Shown here in pieces: positions 32,727 through 40,148 of a stretch of 49,310 nucleotides of DNA. Origin of the DNA: an archaeon (GTDB taxonomy: Archaea; Nanobdellota; Nanobdellia; SCGC-AAA011-G17; GW2011-AR17); NCBI GenBank assembly GCA_018653605.1, contig JABHYY010000016.1, positions 1 to 49,310 on the forward strand, read 5' to 3'. Position 1 is the stretch's first letter. Each line of letters starts with the position of its first letter. The notes under the pieces were generated by a model. It had not been told where the DNA came from, made no database searches, and was given only the letters and a program-made list of their open reading frames with translations. The translations under genes were made by a program, and so were the position numbers.

Positions 32727-32990
32727 ATGTTACCAAACAAAACTAAGAGTCGAACATACCGAAGAGTTAAGGTTAAAATATCTAAAGGTGTAACTACTCA
32801 TTATAAGAAGAGAAAGCCTGCTAAGGCAAAGTGTGCTGGTTGTGGTAAGCAGTTAGCAGGGGTGCCAAGGGAAAGGCCTATTAAAATGCAAAACATGCCT
32901 AAAACTGCAAAGAGACCTGAAAGGCCATATGGTGGATTTTTGTGTACTGTTTGTTCAAGAAAGAAAATTGTTGCTGAGGTAAGAAAATGA
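32727..32990 (+). CDS. rpl34e: Large-subunit ribosomal protein eL34
   Basis: 87 residues from the start set by the TATA box; the ORF-track start at 32619 lies inside the DUF106 gene. KTKSRTYRRVKVKISKGVTTHYKKRKPAKAKCAGCGKQLAGVPRERP and RPYGGFLCTVCSRKKI carry the two zinc knuckles of the family. Overlaps L14e by 4 bases; the cytidylate kinase gene usually between them is absent. Confidence 0.95.
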   Translation: MLPNKTKSRTYRRVKVKISKGVTTHYKKRKPAKAKCAGCGKQLAGVPRERPIKMQNMPKTAKRPERPYGGFLCTVCSRKKIVAEVRK

Positions 32991-33358
32991 TTGAAGTTGG
33001 AAGAGTTGTTGTAAAAATTGCAGGCAGAGATGCTAGAAAAAAAGGAGTTGTTGTAGAAGTTATTGATGATACTTTTGTTATGGTGGCTGGTGAAGTTAGA
33101 GAAAGAAAATGTAATATTAAACACCTTGAACCTTTGGATGAAAAGGTTGATATTAAAAAAGGTGCTAATTCTAAAGAAGTTTGTAAAGCTTTGGGTGTAG
33201 AGTTTAAAGAGAGTAAGAAGAAAGAAGCTAAAGCTCGACCAAGAAAGCAGAGAAAAAGAAAAAATGGATCAGGAAAAACAGATGCAAATGCAGGAGCTAA
33301 ACCAAAGGTTAAAGTTTCTGCAGGAACAGATTCAAGTTCTAGAACACCAACTAAGTGA
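32987..33358 (+). CDS. rpl14e: Large-subunit ribosomal protein eL14 with long basic tail
   Basis: 123 residues; most archaeal eL14 have about 75-95. MIEVGRVVVKIAGRDARKKGVVVEVIDDTFVMVAGEVRERKCNIKHLEPL is the KOW-containing core. The last about 35 residues (KARPRKQRKRKNGSGKTDANAGAK...) are basic and then low-complexity, and the final 95 bases are also the 5' end of the prefoldin alpha gene in another frame, so the tail may have arisen by overprinting. Confidence 0.93.
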   Translation: MIEVGRVVVKIAGRDARKKGVVVEVIDDTFVMVAGEVRERKCNIKHLEPLDEKVDIKKGANSKEVCKALGVEFKESKKKEAKARPRKQRKRKNGSGKTDANAGAKPKVKVSAGTDSSSRTPTK

Positions 33359-33644
33359 ATTAAAACAAGTTAGTGATGGTTTGAGTTCTTTGAGTAGTGA
33401 GGAAACTTTGTTCCCATTAGGTGCTGGAGTTTTTGTTAAGGGTAAGTTAGCTAGTGTTGATAAAGTTATAATGAATGTTGGTAAAGGTGTGGCTGTTGAG
33501 AAAGATGTTTCTGGTGCTCAAGAATTGGTTAATGAGCAAATTAAAAGTTTAGAAGGTGTGTTTACACAGATGAATGCTGAAATGCAAGATATTGTTTCTC
33601 AAGTGCAAGTTGCTCAGATGGACATGATGGGTCAACAAGAGTAA
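33264..33644 (+). CDS. pfdA: Prefoldin subunit alpha
   Basis: 126 residues. It captures unfolded proteins as a hexamer with prefoldin beta. The N-terminal coiled coil (MQMQELNQRLKFLQEQIQVLEHQLSELKQVSDGL), beta hairpins (TLFPLGAGVFVKGKLASVDKVIMNVGKGVAVEKD) and the C-terminal coiled coil (VNEQIKSLEGVFTQMNAEMQDIVSQVQ) give the standard alpha-class layout. The first 95 bases overlap the L14e gene; an inner ATG would shorten the first helix. Confidence 0.93.
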   Translation: MDQEKQMQMQELNQRLKFLQEQIQVLEHQLSELKQVSDGLSSLSSEETLFPLGAGVFVKGKLASVDKVIMNVGKGVAVEKDVSGAQELVNEQIKSLEGVFTQMNAEMQDIVSQVQVAQMDMMGQQE

Positions 33645-33646
33645 AG

Positions 33647-33658
33647 GTTATATATTTC
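33647..33658 (+). promoter_or_regulatory. TATA box of the primase gene
   Basis: GGTTATATATTT is centred about 25 bases before the ATG at 33677 and directly follows the prefoldin stop, marking the end of the ribosomal protein transcript unit. Confidence 0.55.
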
Positions 33659-33676
33659 TTTAAATTTGATTAGTGT

Positions 33677-35032
33677 ATGGGAGATAATAGGTATCTAAAA
33701 TTTTATTCTAAGAAAGAAGTTCAAGAGGCTATCTTAAGTGTTGCTTCTGATAGAGAGCTTGCTGCTAGGTACAATGAAGCCTTTGGGCGTAGACCTGATA
33801 CTGTACACTTTCCTGGCGATGTTTTAGATATGGCTAAGAAGGGCGCTACAAGCTTTCACATTTCTGAAGAAAGGTGGGTAGAGCCAATGGATCTTAAGCC
33901 TGGAATGACTAAAAGAGAGCTGGATGAGAATAGGAAAGGTTGGGATTTGATTTTAGATATTGATACACCTTATTGGGATTATGCTAGGTGGTGCACTTAC
34001 TTTCTTCTTGAGGCAATTAAGTTTCACAATGTTGAAAGTATTTCTGTGAAATTTTCGGGGTCAAAGGGTTTCCATATTGGTATTCCATTTGAAGCTTTTC
34101 CTGATGAAGTTAATGGAATGAAAACTAAAAGTTTGTTTCCTGATGCACCAAAAGTTATTACAATGTATTTAGAGAATATGATTTGTGAATTGTTGTCTAA
34201 GAAGATATTATCTAAGGAAGGATTAGGTAATATTGCTAAAATTACAGGTAAGAAAAGATCTGATTTAATTAAGAATGAAAAGTTTAATCCTTTTGCTCTT
34301 GTTGATATTGATACTATTTTAATTTCTTCTAGACATATGTTTAGATCACCTTATTCAATGCATGAAAAAACTAAGTTGGTTTCTTTGCCAATTGCTGTTA
34401 ATGATCTTTTAAAATTTAAGAAAAAGGATGCAAAGATTGAAAATGTAAAAGTTGTTAGAAAGTTTTTAGATAGGAATGTTGAGAAGCATGATGCAAAGCA
34501 GTTGATAATACAAGCTTATGATTGGCACACTCGGAAGTTTAAGAAGGATGAGAAGGATGAAATTGAGAAAATTTATGAATTGCCAAAAACAGCTATTGGT
34601 GAAGAACATTTTCCTGCTTGTATGGCAAATATACTTAAGGGTGGAATGGAAGATGGTAAGAAAAGAGCTTTATTTATTTTAGTTAATTTTTTGAAAAGTG
34701 TTGGTTGGGATATTAAAGCTATTGAAGCTAAAGTTAAGGAATGGAACAAAAAGAATAAATCTCCTTTAAGAGAGGTTTATATTAATGCTCAAATCTCTTG
34801 GAATAAAAAACAGAAGAATTCTATACTACCTCCAAACTGTTCAAATGAGGGTTATTACAAAGATCTTAGGATTTGTTGTGATGCTGGTGTTTGTAATAAA
34901 GTTAAGAATCCTGTTAGCTATGCTAAAAAACAAAATTGGATTAAAAATAATAAAAAGAAAAAGGTTGTTGTAAAGAAGAAGAAGGTTGTTAAGAAGAAAA
35001 AAGTTGTTGTTAAGAAAAAATCAAAAGCATAA
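33677..35032 (+). CDS. Fused DNA primase: PriS catalytic domain joined to PriL iron-sulfur domain
   Basis: 451 residues. It makes RNA/DNA primers for replication. The catalytic half has the metal pair Asp94 and Asp96 in LILDIDTP, the SGSKGFH motif (127-133), a third Asp in LVDIDTILISSRHMFRSPYSMHEKT (about 210-227), and KTKLVSLP. A PriL-C-like domain follows (about 305-415) with four candidate cluster cysteines: Cys315 (HFPACMA), Cys388 (PPNCSN), Cys400/401 (RICC) and Cys406 (GVCNKVKNPVSYA). In most archaea these are two proteins; fusion is known in Nanoarchaeum and relatives. A Lys/Val repeat tail (KKKKVVVKKKKVVKK) ends it. The gene overlaps the convergent ORF by 12 bases. Confidence 0.9.
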   Translation: MGDNRYLKFYSKKEVQEAILSVASDRELAARYNEAFGRRPDTVHFPGDVLDMAKKGATSFHISEERWVEPMDLKPGMTKRELDENRKGWDLILDIDTPYWDYARWCTYFLLEAIKFHNVESISVKFSGSKGFHIGIPFEAFPDEVNGMKTKSLFPDAPKVITMYLENMICELLSKKILSKEGLGNIAKITGKKRSDLIKNEKFNPFALVDIDTILISSRHMFRSPYSMHEKTKLVSLPIAVNDLLKFKKKDAKIENVKVVRKFLDRNVEKHDAKQLIIQAYDWHTRKFKKDEKDEIEKIYELPKTAIGEEHFPACMANILKGGMEDGKKRALFILVNFLKSVGWDIKAIEAKVKEWNKKNKSPLREVYINAQISWNKKQKNSILPPNCSNEGYYKDLRICCDAGVCNKVKNPVSYAKKQNWIKNNKKKKVVVKKKKVVKKKKVVVKKKSKA

Positions 35033-35620
35033 TCTTTCTGGATCATAGCCTAGGTGTTCTTGTGCAAGTCTTTGTAATTCTTCTGGTTTAATCATACCAA
35101 TTTTACTTCTAAACCTGCCTGATTCTGGTCTTATTTGTTCTCTTTGTTCTTGAGGGATTAATTCCCAATTGATGTGTGTGTTCCAACCATGCTCTTCATA
35201 GAATCTACTAATCTCTTCTAATGCAGCTTCATGTTGTGGTCTTAAACCATATGTTAATAAGGAAACTACTTCTAAATCAGGTAAAGGTAATTGTGGATCA
35301 AGAGAAGGATCTACTGGATTAAATAAATAACTTCTTGTTAGACCTTGGAACTCTATTCTTCCAACACCCCTAATTAATTGACCTATAAACATTGTTAAAC
35401 CTAAATCTAATCCTTCTTTTTCACCTACTATTCTTTCATGGTCAGGTGTATCTTTATGTTTTAAGTAATGACTATCAAAATCGAAAAGGCCATCAAAATC
35501 TTCAACTGCCATCTTTGTATAATCATCTGCAATGAACTCTCTACTACCTTGATAAAAACTAGGTTTAGGTACAGCAAGAATATGTGATCTAATATTCATT
35601 TCTATTTTTTCAATTGACAT
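35021..35620 (-). CDS. Hypothetical soluble protein
   Basis: 199 residues; family not recognised. It is a mixed alpha/beta sequence with no signal peptide or membrane span; Pro- and acid-rich stretches (NPVDPSLDPQLPLPDLEVV) separate a likely N-terminal domain from a helical C-terminus (HEAALEEISRFYEEHG, EELQRLAQEHLG). The probable TATA box (reverse-strand CTTTAAATAC around 35642-35651) overlaps the DJ-1 stop codon. It converges on the primase gene. Confidence 0.7.
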   Translation of the reverse strand: MSIEKIEMNIRSHILAVPKPSFYQGSREFIADDYTKMAVEDFDGLFDFDSHYLKHKDTPDHERIVGEKEGLDLGLTMFIGQLIRGVGRIEFQGLTRSYLFNPVDPSLDPQLPLPDLEVVSLLTYGLRPQHEAALEEISRFYEEHGWNTHINWELIPQEQREQIRPESGRFRSKIGMIKPEELQRLAQEHLGYDPERLCF

Positions 35621-35646
35621 AGAAAAAAAGTTTAAAGTGAGTGTAT

Positions 35647-36147
35647 TTAAAGGTTTTGTAAGATAGCTTGACCAAATTCTGTTGCAGCAGTAGGTCCAGA
35701 AGCAGTAACAATCTTACCATCTGTTGTAACTGGCTCTCCAGTGTATTCTGCACCAAAAGATTTTAAATCTTCTTCCTGAGAAGCAAAACAAGTTGCTTTT
35801 CGACCTTTTAGTAAACCAGCATGTGCTAATGTAGAAGGAGCTATACAGATTGCTGAAACTACTTTACCTTGTTCAAAGAATTCCTTAGCCAAAGAGTGCG
35901 CTTTAAGGTCGTCAAAGTAAATACTAGCACCTGAACCACCAACAAAAACAATACCATCATAATCTTCAACCTTGATATCTTTGTAATCCATATCAACCCC
36001 AACCATTGCACCTAGCATTCCTGTTGCTGAATCTGAATCTTTAGAAGCTATTGTAACTTCAACACCAGCATTTTCAAGAACATCTTTTGGTTCTAACAAT
36101 TCTTCATCTCTAAAATTTTCAGGTGCTATTATCATTACAACTTTCAT
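35647..36147 (-). CDS. DJ-1/PfpI family protein
   Basis: 166 residues, whole-domain length. The nucleophile elbow is VSAICIAPSTLAHAGLLKGRKAT with the reactive Cys (about 99), and a supporting Glu is in NFRDEELLEPKDVL (about 15-18). Such proteins act as proteases/deglycases or chaperones against carbonyl damage; the exact activity cannot be read from sequence. The start overlaps the stop of the MscS-like gene by 4 bases, so both come from one transcript. Confidence 0.9.
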   Translation of the reverse strand: MKVVMIIAPENFRDEELLEPKDVLENAGVEVTIASKDSDSATGMLGAMVGVDMDYKDIKVEDYDGIVFVGGSGASIYFDDLKAHSLAKEFFEQGKVVSAICIAPSTLAHAGLLKGRKATCFASQEEDLKSFGAEYTGEPVTTDGKIVTASGPTAATEFGQAILQNL

Positions 36148-36674
36148 TTTTTCTTTTTTGTAATTTTATGTTTTAATAATAAAGAATTAGGTAGCATTAC
36201 TGTGTCGCCTTCTTTTGTTTTTATCTTTGTTTCTTGCATGTCAACTTCAATAACTTTACCTTCAACAGAGTCTACTTGAATGTAGTCTCCTTTTTTTACA
36301 ATCTGTCTGAAGTGTACAACGAAACTTGCTACAAAGTTTGGAATTATGTCTTTGAAAGCAAGGATTATGAAGCTGATTAAAATTACTAAAATCAATCCTA
36401 AGATTATGTATAACATTGTGGTTGCAATGTTTAATTGAGTTAGTGCCCAGATTACTGCAATTATGTAGATTATGTATTTGAATAAAGAGCTTACAAAATC
36501 CTCAACTGGAAATTTTACTTTTTGCTCTTTTAGTACTCTTTCAACTTCTAGCTCCTTTAGTAGCCTTTTTACTAGCTTTGCTACTATGTTTCCAAGGATC
36601 ATACCAAAGATTACTATCAGAAGAGCTGCCACTATTGTGTTTACAATATCAGGTAGCCAATTGAACTCTATCAT
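36144..36674 (-). CDS. MscS-like small-conductance mechanosensitive channel
   Basis: 176 residues. Three hydrophobic spans (IVNTIVAALLIVIFGMILGNI, FKYIIYIIAVIWALTQLNI, MLYIILGLILVILISFIIL) lead into the pore-lining region and a beta domain: KKGDYIQVDSVEGKVIEVDMQETKIKTKEGDTVMLPNSLLLKH is the MscS middle domain with its conserved PNS. The C-terminal cage domain of full MscS (about 280 residues) is missing, so this is a minimal form. It is leaderless, with a TATA box 26 bases upstream that nearly abuts the TATA box of the divergent GTPase gene. Confidence 0.87.
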   Translation of the reverse strand: MIEFNWLPDIVNTIVAALLIVIFGMILGNIVAKLVKRLLKELEVERVLKEQKVKFPVEDFVSSLFKYIIYIIAVIWALTQLNIATTMLYIILGLILVILISFIILAFKDIIPNFVASFVVHFRQIVKKGDYIQVDSVEGKVIEVDMQETKIKTKEGDTVMLPNSLLLKHKITKKKK

Positions 36675-36695
36675 GGTTCTGAAGAATATATTTCG

Positions 36696-36715
36696 GTTTA
36701 AAAAGCTTTTTATAG
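36696..36715. promoter_or_regulatory. Divergent overlapping promoters (MscS-like and DRG-like genes)
   Basis: A reverse-strand TATA (GCTTTTTAAACC, centre near 36700) serves the gene starting at 36674, and a forward TATA (GCTTTTTATAGG, centre near 36711) serves the ATG at 36737. Each is 26 bases from its start codon, and the boxes are about 10 bases apart, so one bound TBP would block the other. Confidence 0.65.
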
Positions 36716-36736
36716 GGGTTTTAGCTACTATTTTGT

Positions 36737-37579
36737 ATGCCAGTCAATGCAAGTCTAGAATATCAGTTAGCTGAACAGAAATATAGGGAAGCAGAGACTC
36801 CTGCAGACAAATTAAAGGCTTTGCAGGTGATGTATGCTAAAGCGCCAAAGCACAAGAGTGCAGAACAGCTTGTCAAATGGATTAAAGAGACCACTAAAAA
36901 ATATAAAGATATTCTTGCCAAGGAAAAGCAGAATAAGAAAGGTAAATCTAAATATTCTATTAAAAAAGAGGGTGCTGCAACTGTTGTGATTGTGGGTTAT
37001 ACTAACACTGGGAAAAGTACTTTGTTAAATGAGTTAACAAATGCAAAACCTTTGATTGCTGATTATGAGTTTACTACTGTTAGACCTGAAATTGCAACAT
37101 TTGATTACAAAGGTGTTAAAATTCAATTGATTGAATTGCCTGCGATTGTTGATGATTATTTTGATACTGTTGATGGGCCTTCATTTTTAGGTATTGTTAG
37201 ATTAAGTGAACTTGTTATTGTTATGTCTCGAAATGAAACTGAACGAAGAAAAACTCTCAAAGAGTTAGAATATATTGATGATGTTCAACATAAAGTAATT
37301 TATTATAATGGTGAAAAGAATTTTGCAGATATTATTTGGAGGAATCTAAGTTTGGTTAAAGTTTTTACTAAAATGCCTGGAAAGCCAAAAGCTTATCCTC
37401 CTGTTTCTTTGAAAAAAGGTTCAACTGTAAAAGATTTGGCTAGGTATGTTCACAAAGATTTTGTTAAAAAATTTAAGTTTGGTCGGGTTTGGGGTAGGGG
37501 TGCAAAGCATGGTGGCACTAAAATTTCTTTAAATCATAAATTAAAAGATGATGATGTTGTAGAATTGCATATGAAATAA
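36737..37579 (+). CDS. DRG/Obg-like GTPase-fold protein with altered G motifs and TGS domain
   Basis: 280 residues. A basic helical N-terminus (about 1-75) precedes the G domain. G1 is intact (GYTNTGKS, 87-94) and YEFTTVRPE supplies the G2 threonine, but G3 is ELPAI instead of DxPGI (about 133-137), and no NKxD G4 motif can be found where DRG proteins have it (VIYYNGEK stands there). A TGS domain (about 208-280, PPVSLKKGSTVKDLARYVHKDFVKKFKFGRVWG) ends it. DRG proteins bind ribosomes or DRG family partners. It probably binds nucleotide with altered specificity or hydrolysis. Confidence 0.87.
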   Translation: MPVNASLEYQLAEQKYREAETPADKLKALQVMYAKAPKHKSAEQLVKWIKETTKKYKDILAKEKQNKKGKSKYSIKKEGAATVVIVGYTNTGKSTLLNELTNAKPLIADYEFTTVRPEIATFDYKGVKIQLIELPAIVDDYFDTVDGPSFLGIVRLSELVIVMSRNETERRKTLKELEYIDDVQHKVIYYNGEKNFADIIWRNLSLVKVFTKMPGKPKAYPPVSLKKGSTVKDLARYVHKDFVKKFKFGRVWGRGAKHGGTKISLNHKLKDDDVVELHMK

Positions 37580-37597
37580 AAATAAAAATAAAAAAAA

Positions 37598-37780
37598 TTA
37601 ACCTAAGTCTGAATTAAGATCCTCAAGTTCTTCTGTAAGTTCTGTAAGCTCATCTGCAACTTCTTCTGCTGTTTCTGCTGCTTCATCTGCTGATTCAATA
37701 TCAGCTTCACTTGTTCCACAAGCAGTTAACACAAACATTAAACAAATAATGCAAAGTATTGCTATAATTTTTTTCCACAT
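37598..37780 (-). CDS. Small lipoprotein
   Basis: 60 residues. A lipoprotein signal peptide (MWKKIIAILCIICLMFVLTACG) with the lipobox LTAC ends at Cys21, followed by an acidic Ala/Glu-rich helix (ESADEAAETAEEVADELTELTEELEDL). A Shine-Dalgarno GAGGTGAT precedes the ATG. It starts 1 base after the stop of the large secreted protein gene, so the two are co-transcribed. Function unknown. Confidence 0.75.
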   Translation of the reverse strand: MWKKIIAILCIICLMFVLTACGTSEADIESADEAAETAEEVADELTELTEELEDLNSDLG

Positions 37781-37781
37781 T

Positions 37782-39686
37782 TTATATCACCTCTTCCTCA
37801 AGCATTTCTTCAATAATCTCTTCAACAACTTCTTCTGCTGGCTCTTCTGTAACTTCTTCAGTTGCTTCCTCTGTTACTTCTTCTATGATTTCTTCAACTG
37901 TTTCTTCTACAGGCTCATCTGTAAATTCTACCATGTCTTCTATTGGTTCTTCAGGAATCCCATCTTCAAAAACATAAATCACTTCAAATCCTTCACAATA
38001 ATCTTCAAATAAGTCTGCTGAAGGTGATTCATATTTCCAAACTTCAATTGGGAAGTTACAGGAAAAATCGCTTCCATCTTTGTTTGCATTAACAAGACAG
38101 TCTTGATTTGAATCTTCATCCATACCTATAATTTCAACTGTTACTCCTTCTTCTGGATTGAATGTTGTTCCAGCTGCACATTGTTCAAAATTTAACGTGA
38201 AACAGAATTCATCTGTTTTACAATCATCTAAAGCTTGTCCTTCTTCGCCTTGTGAGGTTTCTGGAGGTTCAACACCAAGCATTAAGTACAATGTTTTTGT
38301 TAGGGTATCATCAACAATCTTTCTAAACTTGTTCTTGAAATTGTAAAGGTCTTTTTGTTCTAATTTGCCTTTTTCTGAAAGTGCTGTTGCCATGTCTTCT
38401 TTAATACCACTCAAAACACCTGAAACTTCTTCAAGATGATTTGCTGCCTCTCTATAATTGTCAGCCATTTCTTGATCATCTGCTTCATAGAAATCTGCTA
38501 GTTTGTTTAAGTTTGTACTAAGCTTTGAAAATTTAATAACCATTGCATCTAATTTTAAAACCATTTTTAATGCTTTTGCTTCTGGAACATCTTCTTGGAT
38601 ATGTCCTACAGCTTTACCTACATTAGTTTTACATTGTACCATACAAGAGGATGTAACATGTGGAAACAATCCCATTTCTTCACATTTTTGAATTTCCATA
38701 TCTATGTTATCACAATCTCCTCCACCAAAGAAATCTCCACCACCAAAGTGACAGAAGGGCTCTGGACATTCAGATGAACCATGGGTTTCAAAATTTCCAC
38801 CATTATTCATACACTCTTGTTTTTTCATCTCTAATGTTGCATCATCAATACATTGATATTCTCCTCCATCATCCCAACCACAATCTTGTGGGCATCCATG
38901 AGTTTTTTGTTCCCATTCATCACAAATATTGTCTGGACAACACTGACCTTGGTTTCCATCACCATTACACCAACCTTCTCCATACTCTTCTTGCATATTT
39001 TCCATAGGTGGTTTGCTTGGATCATCAAATCCAGGTGCCATCATTCGACCTTTCCTAGGTTTTTTGTGTTTGTCATCCTGCCATTCATCATTGTATTTTT
39101 TATTCTCATCAAAAGCACATTTGTATCCATCCCAAGATTCTTGAGGACCACATTCATCACCAGTATAACTTCCATCATCATAACTAGAATCATATCCATC
39201 ATCCCAATCTTGGTCATCTTGCCAATCATCTGTGTTATCATAGTATTCTTCCTCTTCGTCATAGTACTCTTCTGAATCATCATAATACTCTTCTTCTTCG
39301 TCATAGTACTCTTCTGTAGAATCTCCTTCTAAGTTTTGTGATCCTTCATCACCAGAACTTGAGTCACCATCAGAACTGGAGTCACCATCAGAGCTGGAGT
39401 CACCACTAGAACTGGAGTCACCACTAGAACTGGAGTCACCACTAGAACTAGAATCTCCATCAGAACTGGAATCGCCACTAGAAATAGAGTCTCCACTAGA
39501 ACTAGAATCACCACCAGAGCTAGAGTCGCTACCAGAGCTAGAGTCTCCACCTTCTCCTGCTGAATTTTCTCCTTCAGCTGTATTCATACCAGTTATTCCT
39601 CCTGTAAACCAATCAAAAATTCCTGCACTTGCAATACTAGAAAGCATAAGTACTAGAATTACTGTTAAAACAAATAGTTTTTTCAT
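37782..39686 (-). CDS. Large secreted acidic protein with Ser/Gly/Asp repeats and Cys-rich region
   Basis: 634 residues; family not recognised. A signal peptide (MKKLFVLTVILVLMLSSIASAG) is followed by SSSGDS-type repeats (about 48-113), an acidic Tyr/Glu/Asp stretch (EEYYDDSEEYYDEEEEYY), a Cys-rich region (about 180-360) containing CCPDNICDEWEQKTHGCPQDC, which resembles the CGDGxC..E...CPxDC repeat of other secreted proteins, a helical region, and a VEE/TEE repeat tail (about 580-634). The tail has no membrane anchor, so it is probably released or bound by partners. A Shine-Dalgarno (GAGGTGAT) precedes the ATG; the next gene encodes a lipoprotein. Confidence 0.78.
   Translation of the reverse strand: MKKLFVLTVILVLMLSSIASAGIFDWFTGGITGMNTAEGENSAGEGGDSSSGSDSSSGGDSSSSGDSISSGDSSSDGDSSSSGDSSSSGDSSSSGDSSSDGDSSSDGDSSSGDEGSQNLEGDSTEEYYDEEEEYYDDSEEYYDEEEEYYDNTDDWQDDQDWDDGYDSSYDDGSYTGDECGPQESWDGYKCAFDENKKYNDEWQDDKHKKPRKGRMMAPGFDDPSKPPMENMQEEYGEGWCNGDGNQGQCCPDNICDEWEQKTHGCPQDCGWDDGGEYQCIDDATLEMKKQECMNNGGNFETHGSSECPEPFCHFGGGDFFGGGDCDNIDMEIQKCEEMGLFPHVTSSCMVQCKTNVGKAVGHIQEDVPEAKALKMVLKLDAMVIKFSKLSTNLNKLADFYEADDQEMADNYREAANHLEEVSGVLSGIKEDMATALSEKGKLEQKDLYNFKNKFRKIVDDTLTKTLYLMLGVEPPETSQGEEGQALDDCKTDEFCFTLNFEQCAAGTTFNPEEGVTVEIIGMDEDSNQDCLVNANKDGSDFSCNFPIEVWKYESPSADLFEDYCEGFEVIYVFEDGIPEEPIEDMVEFTDEPVEETVEEIIEEVTEEATEEVTEEPAEEVVEEIIEEMLEEEVI
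39348..39545 (-). repeat. Coding 18-base tandem repeats (SSSGDS)
   Basis: About eleven imperfect units of 18 bases (GAGTCACCACTAGAACTG on the plus strand) encode residues about 48-113 of the secreted protein. Copies differ mostly at synonymous or Ser/Asp-changing positions. They are tandem and in frame, and so not a CRISPR array. Confidence 0.85.
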
Positions 39687-39786
39687 ATTATCACCTCAAT
39701 CGTTAATAAACCTTATAGAGAGTTTATGTTATTTAAAGGTTTAGGAATTAGATAATTTTAAATAGTGTTTTGGATTATATAATTCT

Positions 39787-40125
39787 ATGAAAGCAGTAGT
39801 TTTAGTTAGACAAGACTTGAAAATGGATAAAGGTAAAATGAGTGCGCAGTGCGGACATGCCTTTGTTGATGTAGTTTTGAAAACAGATAAGAAAAAAATT
39901 GAAAAGTGGAGACAGGAAGGTGCAAAGAAAATTGTTTTGAAAGTTGCACATATGCGAGAGATGGTAAAGTATAAGAGATTAGCTGAGGAAGCTGGTCTTA
40001 AAACTGCAATGATTACAGATGCAGGAAAAACTTTTTTCAAAAAAGCTACTACTACTTGTCTTGGAATTGGTCCAGATGATGAAGATAAAATTGATTCTAT
40101 TACTGGCGAATTAAAAATGATGTAG
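39787..40125 (+). CDS. pth2: Peptidyl-tRNA hydrolase, Pth2 type
   Basis: 112 residues, standard length. It releases peptides from stalled peptidyl-tRNA. MKAVVLVRQDLKMDKGKMSAQCGHAFVDVVLKT is the archaeal/eukaryotic signature with the catalytic His/Lys region, and LKTAMITDAGKTFFKKATTTCLGIGPDDEDKIDSITGELKMM the C-terminal half. A TATA box (about 39755-39765) lies 27 bases before the ATG. It converges on tRNA-Tyr with a poly-A/T tract between. Confidence 0.96.
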   Translation: MKAVVLVRQDLKMDKGKMSAQCGHAFVDVVLKTDKKKIEKWRQEGAKKIVLKVAHMREMVKYKRLAEEAGLKTAMITDAGKTFFKKATTTCLGIGPDDEDKIDSITGELKMM

Positions 40126-40139
40126 AATTATTCTAATTT

Positions 40140-40147
40140 AAAAAAAA
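40140..40147 (-). terminator. T-run terminator after tRNA-Tyr
   Basis: Eight consecutive T on the minus strand start directly after the tRNA-Tyr 3' end (TTTTTTTT), a typical archaeal transcription stop for tRNA genes. It lies between two convergent genes. Confidence 0.6.
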
Positions 40148-40148
40148 G

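Noticed and set aside
38853-39275. 140-residue plus-strand ORF within the secreted protein gene
   Set aside because: Complement of an Asp/Glu/Tyr-rich low-complexity region, giving an Ile/Ser/Phe-rich chain with no promoter or Shine-Dalgarno.
39348-39545. CRISPR-like short repeats
   Set aside because: The units are tandem 18-mers without spacers, in frame with a coding region, and translate to SSSGDS repeats.
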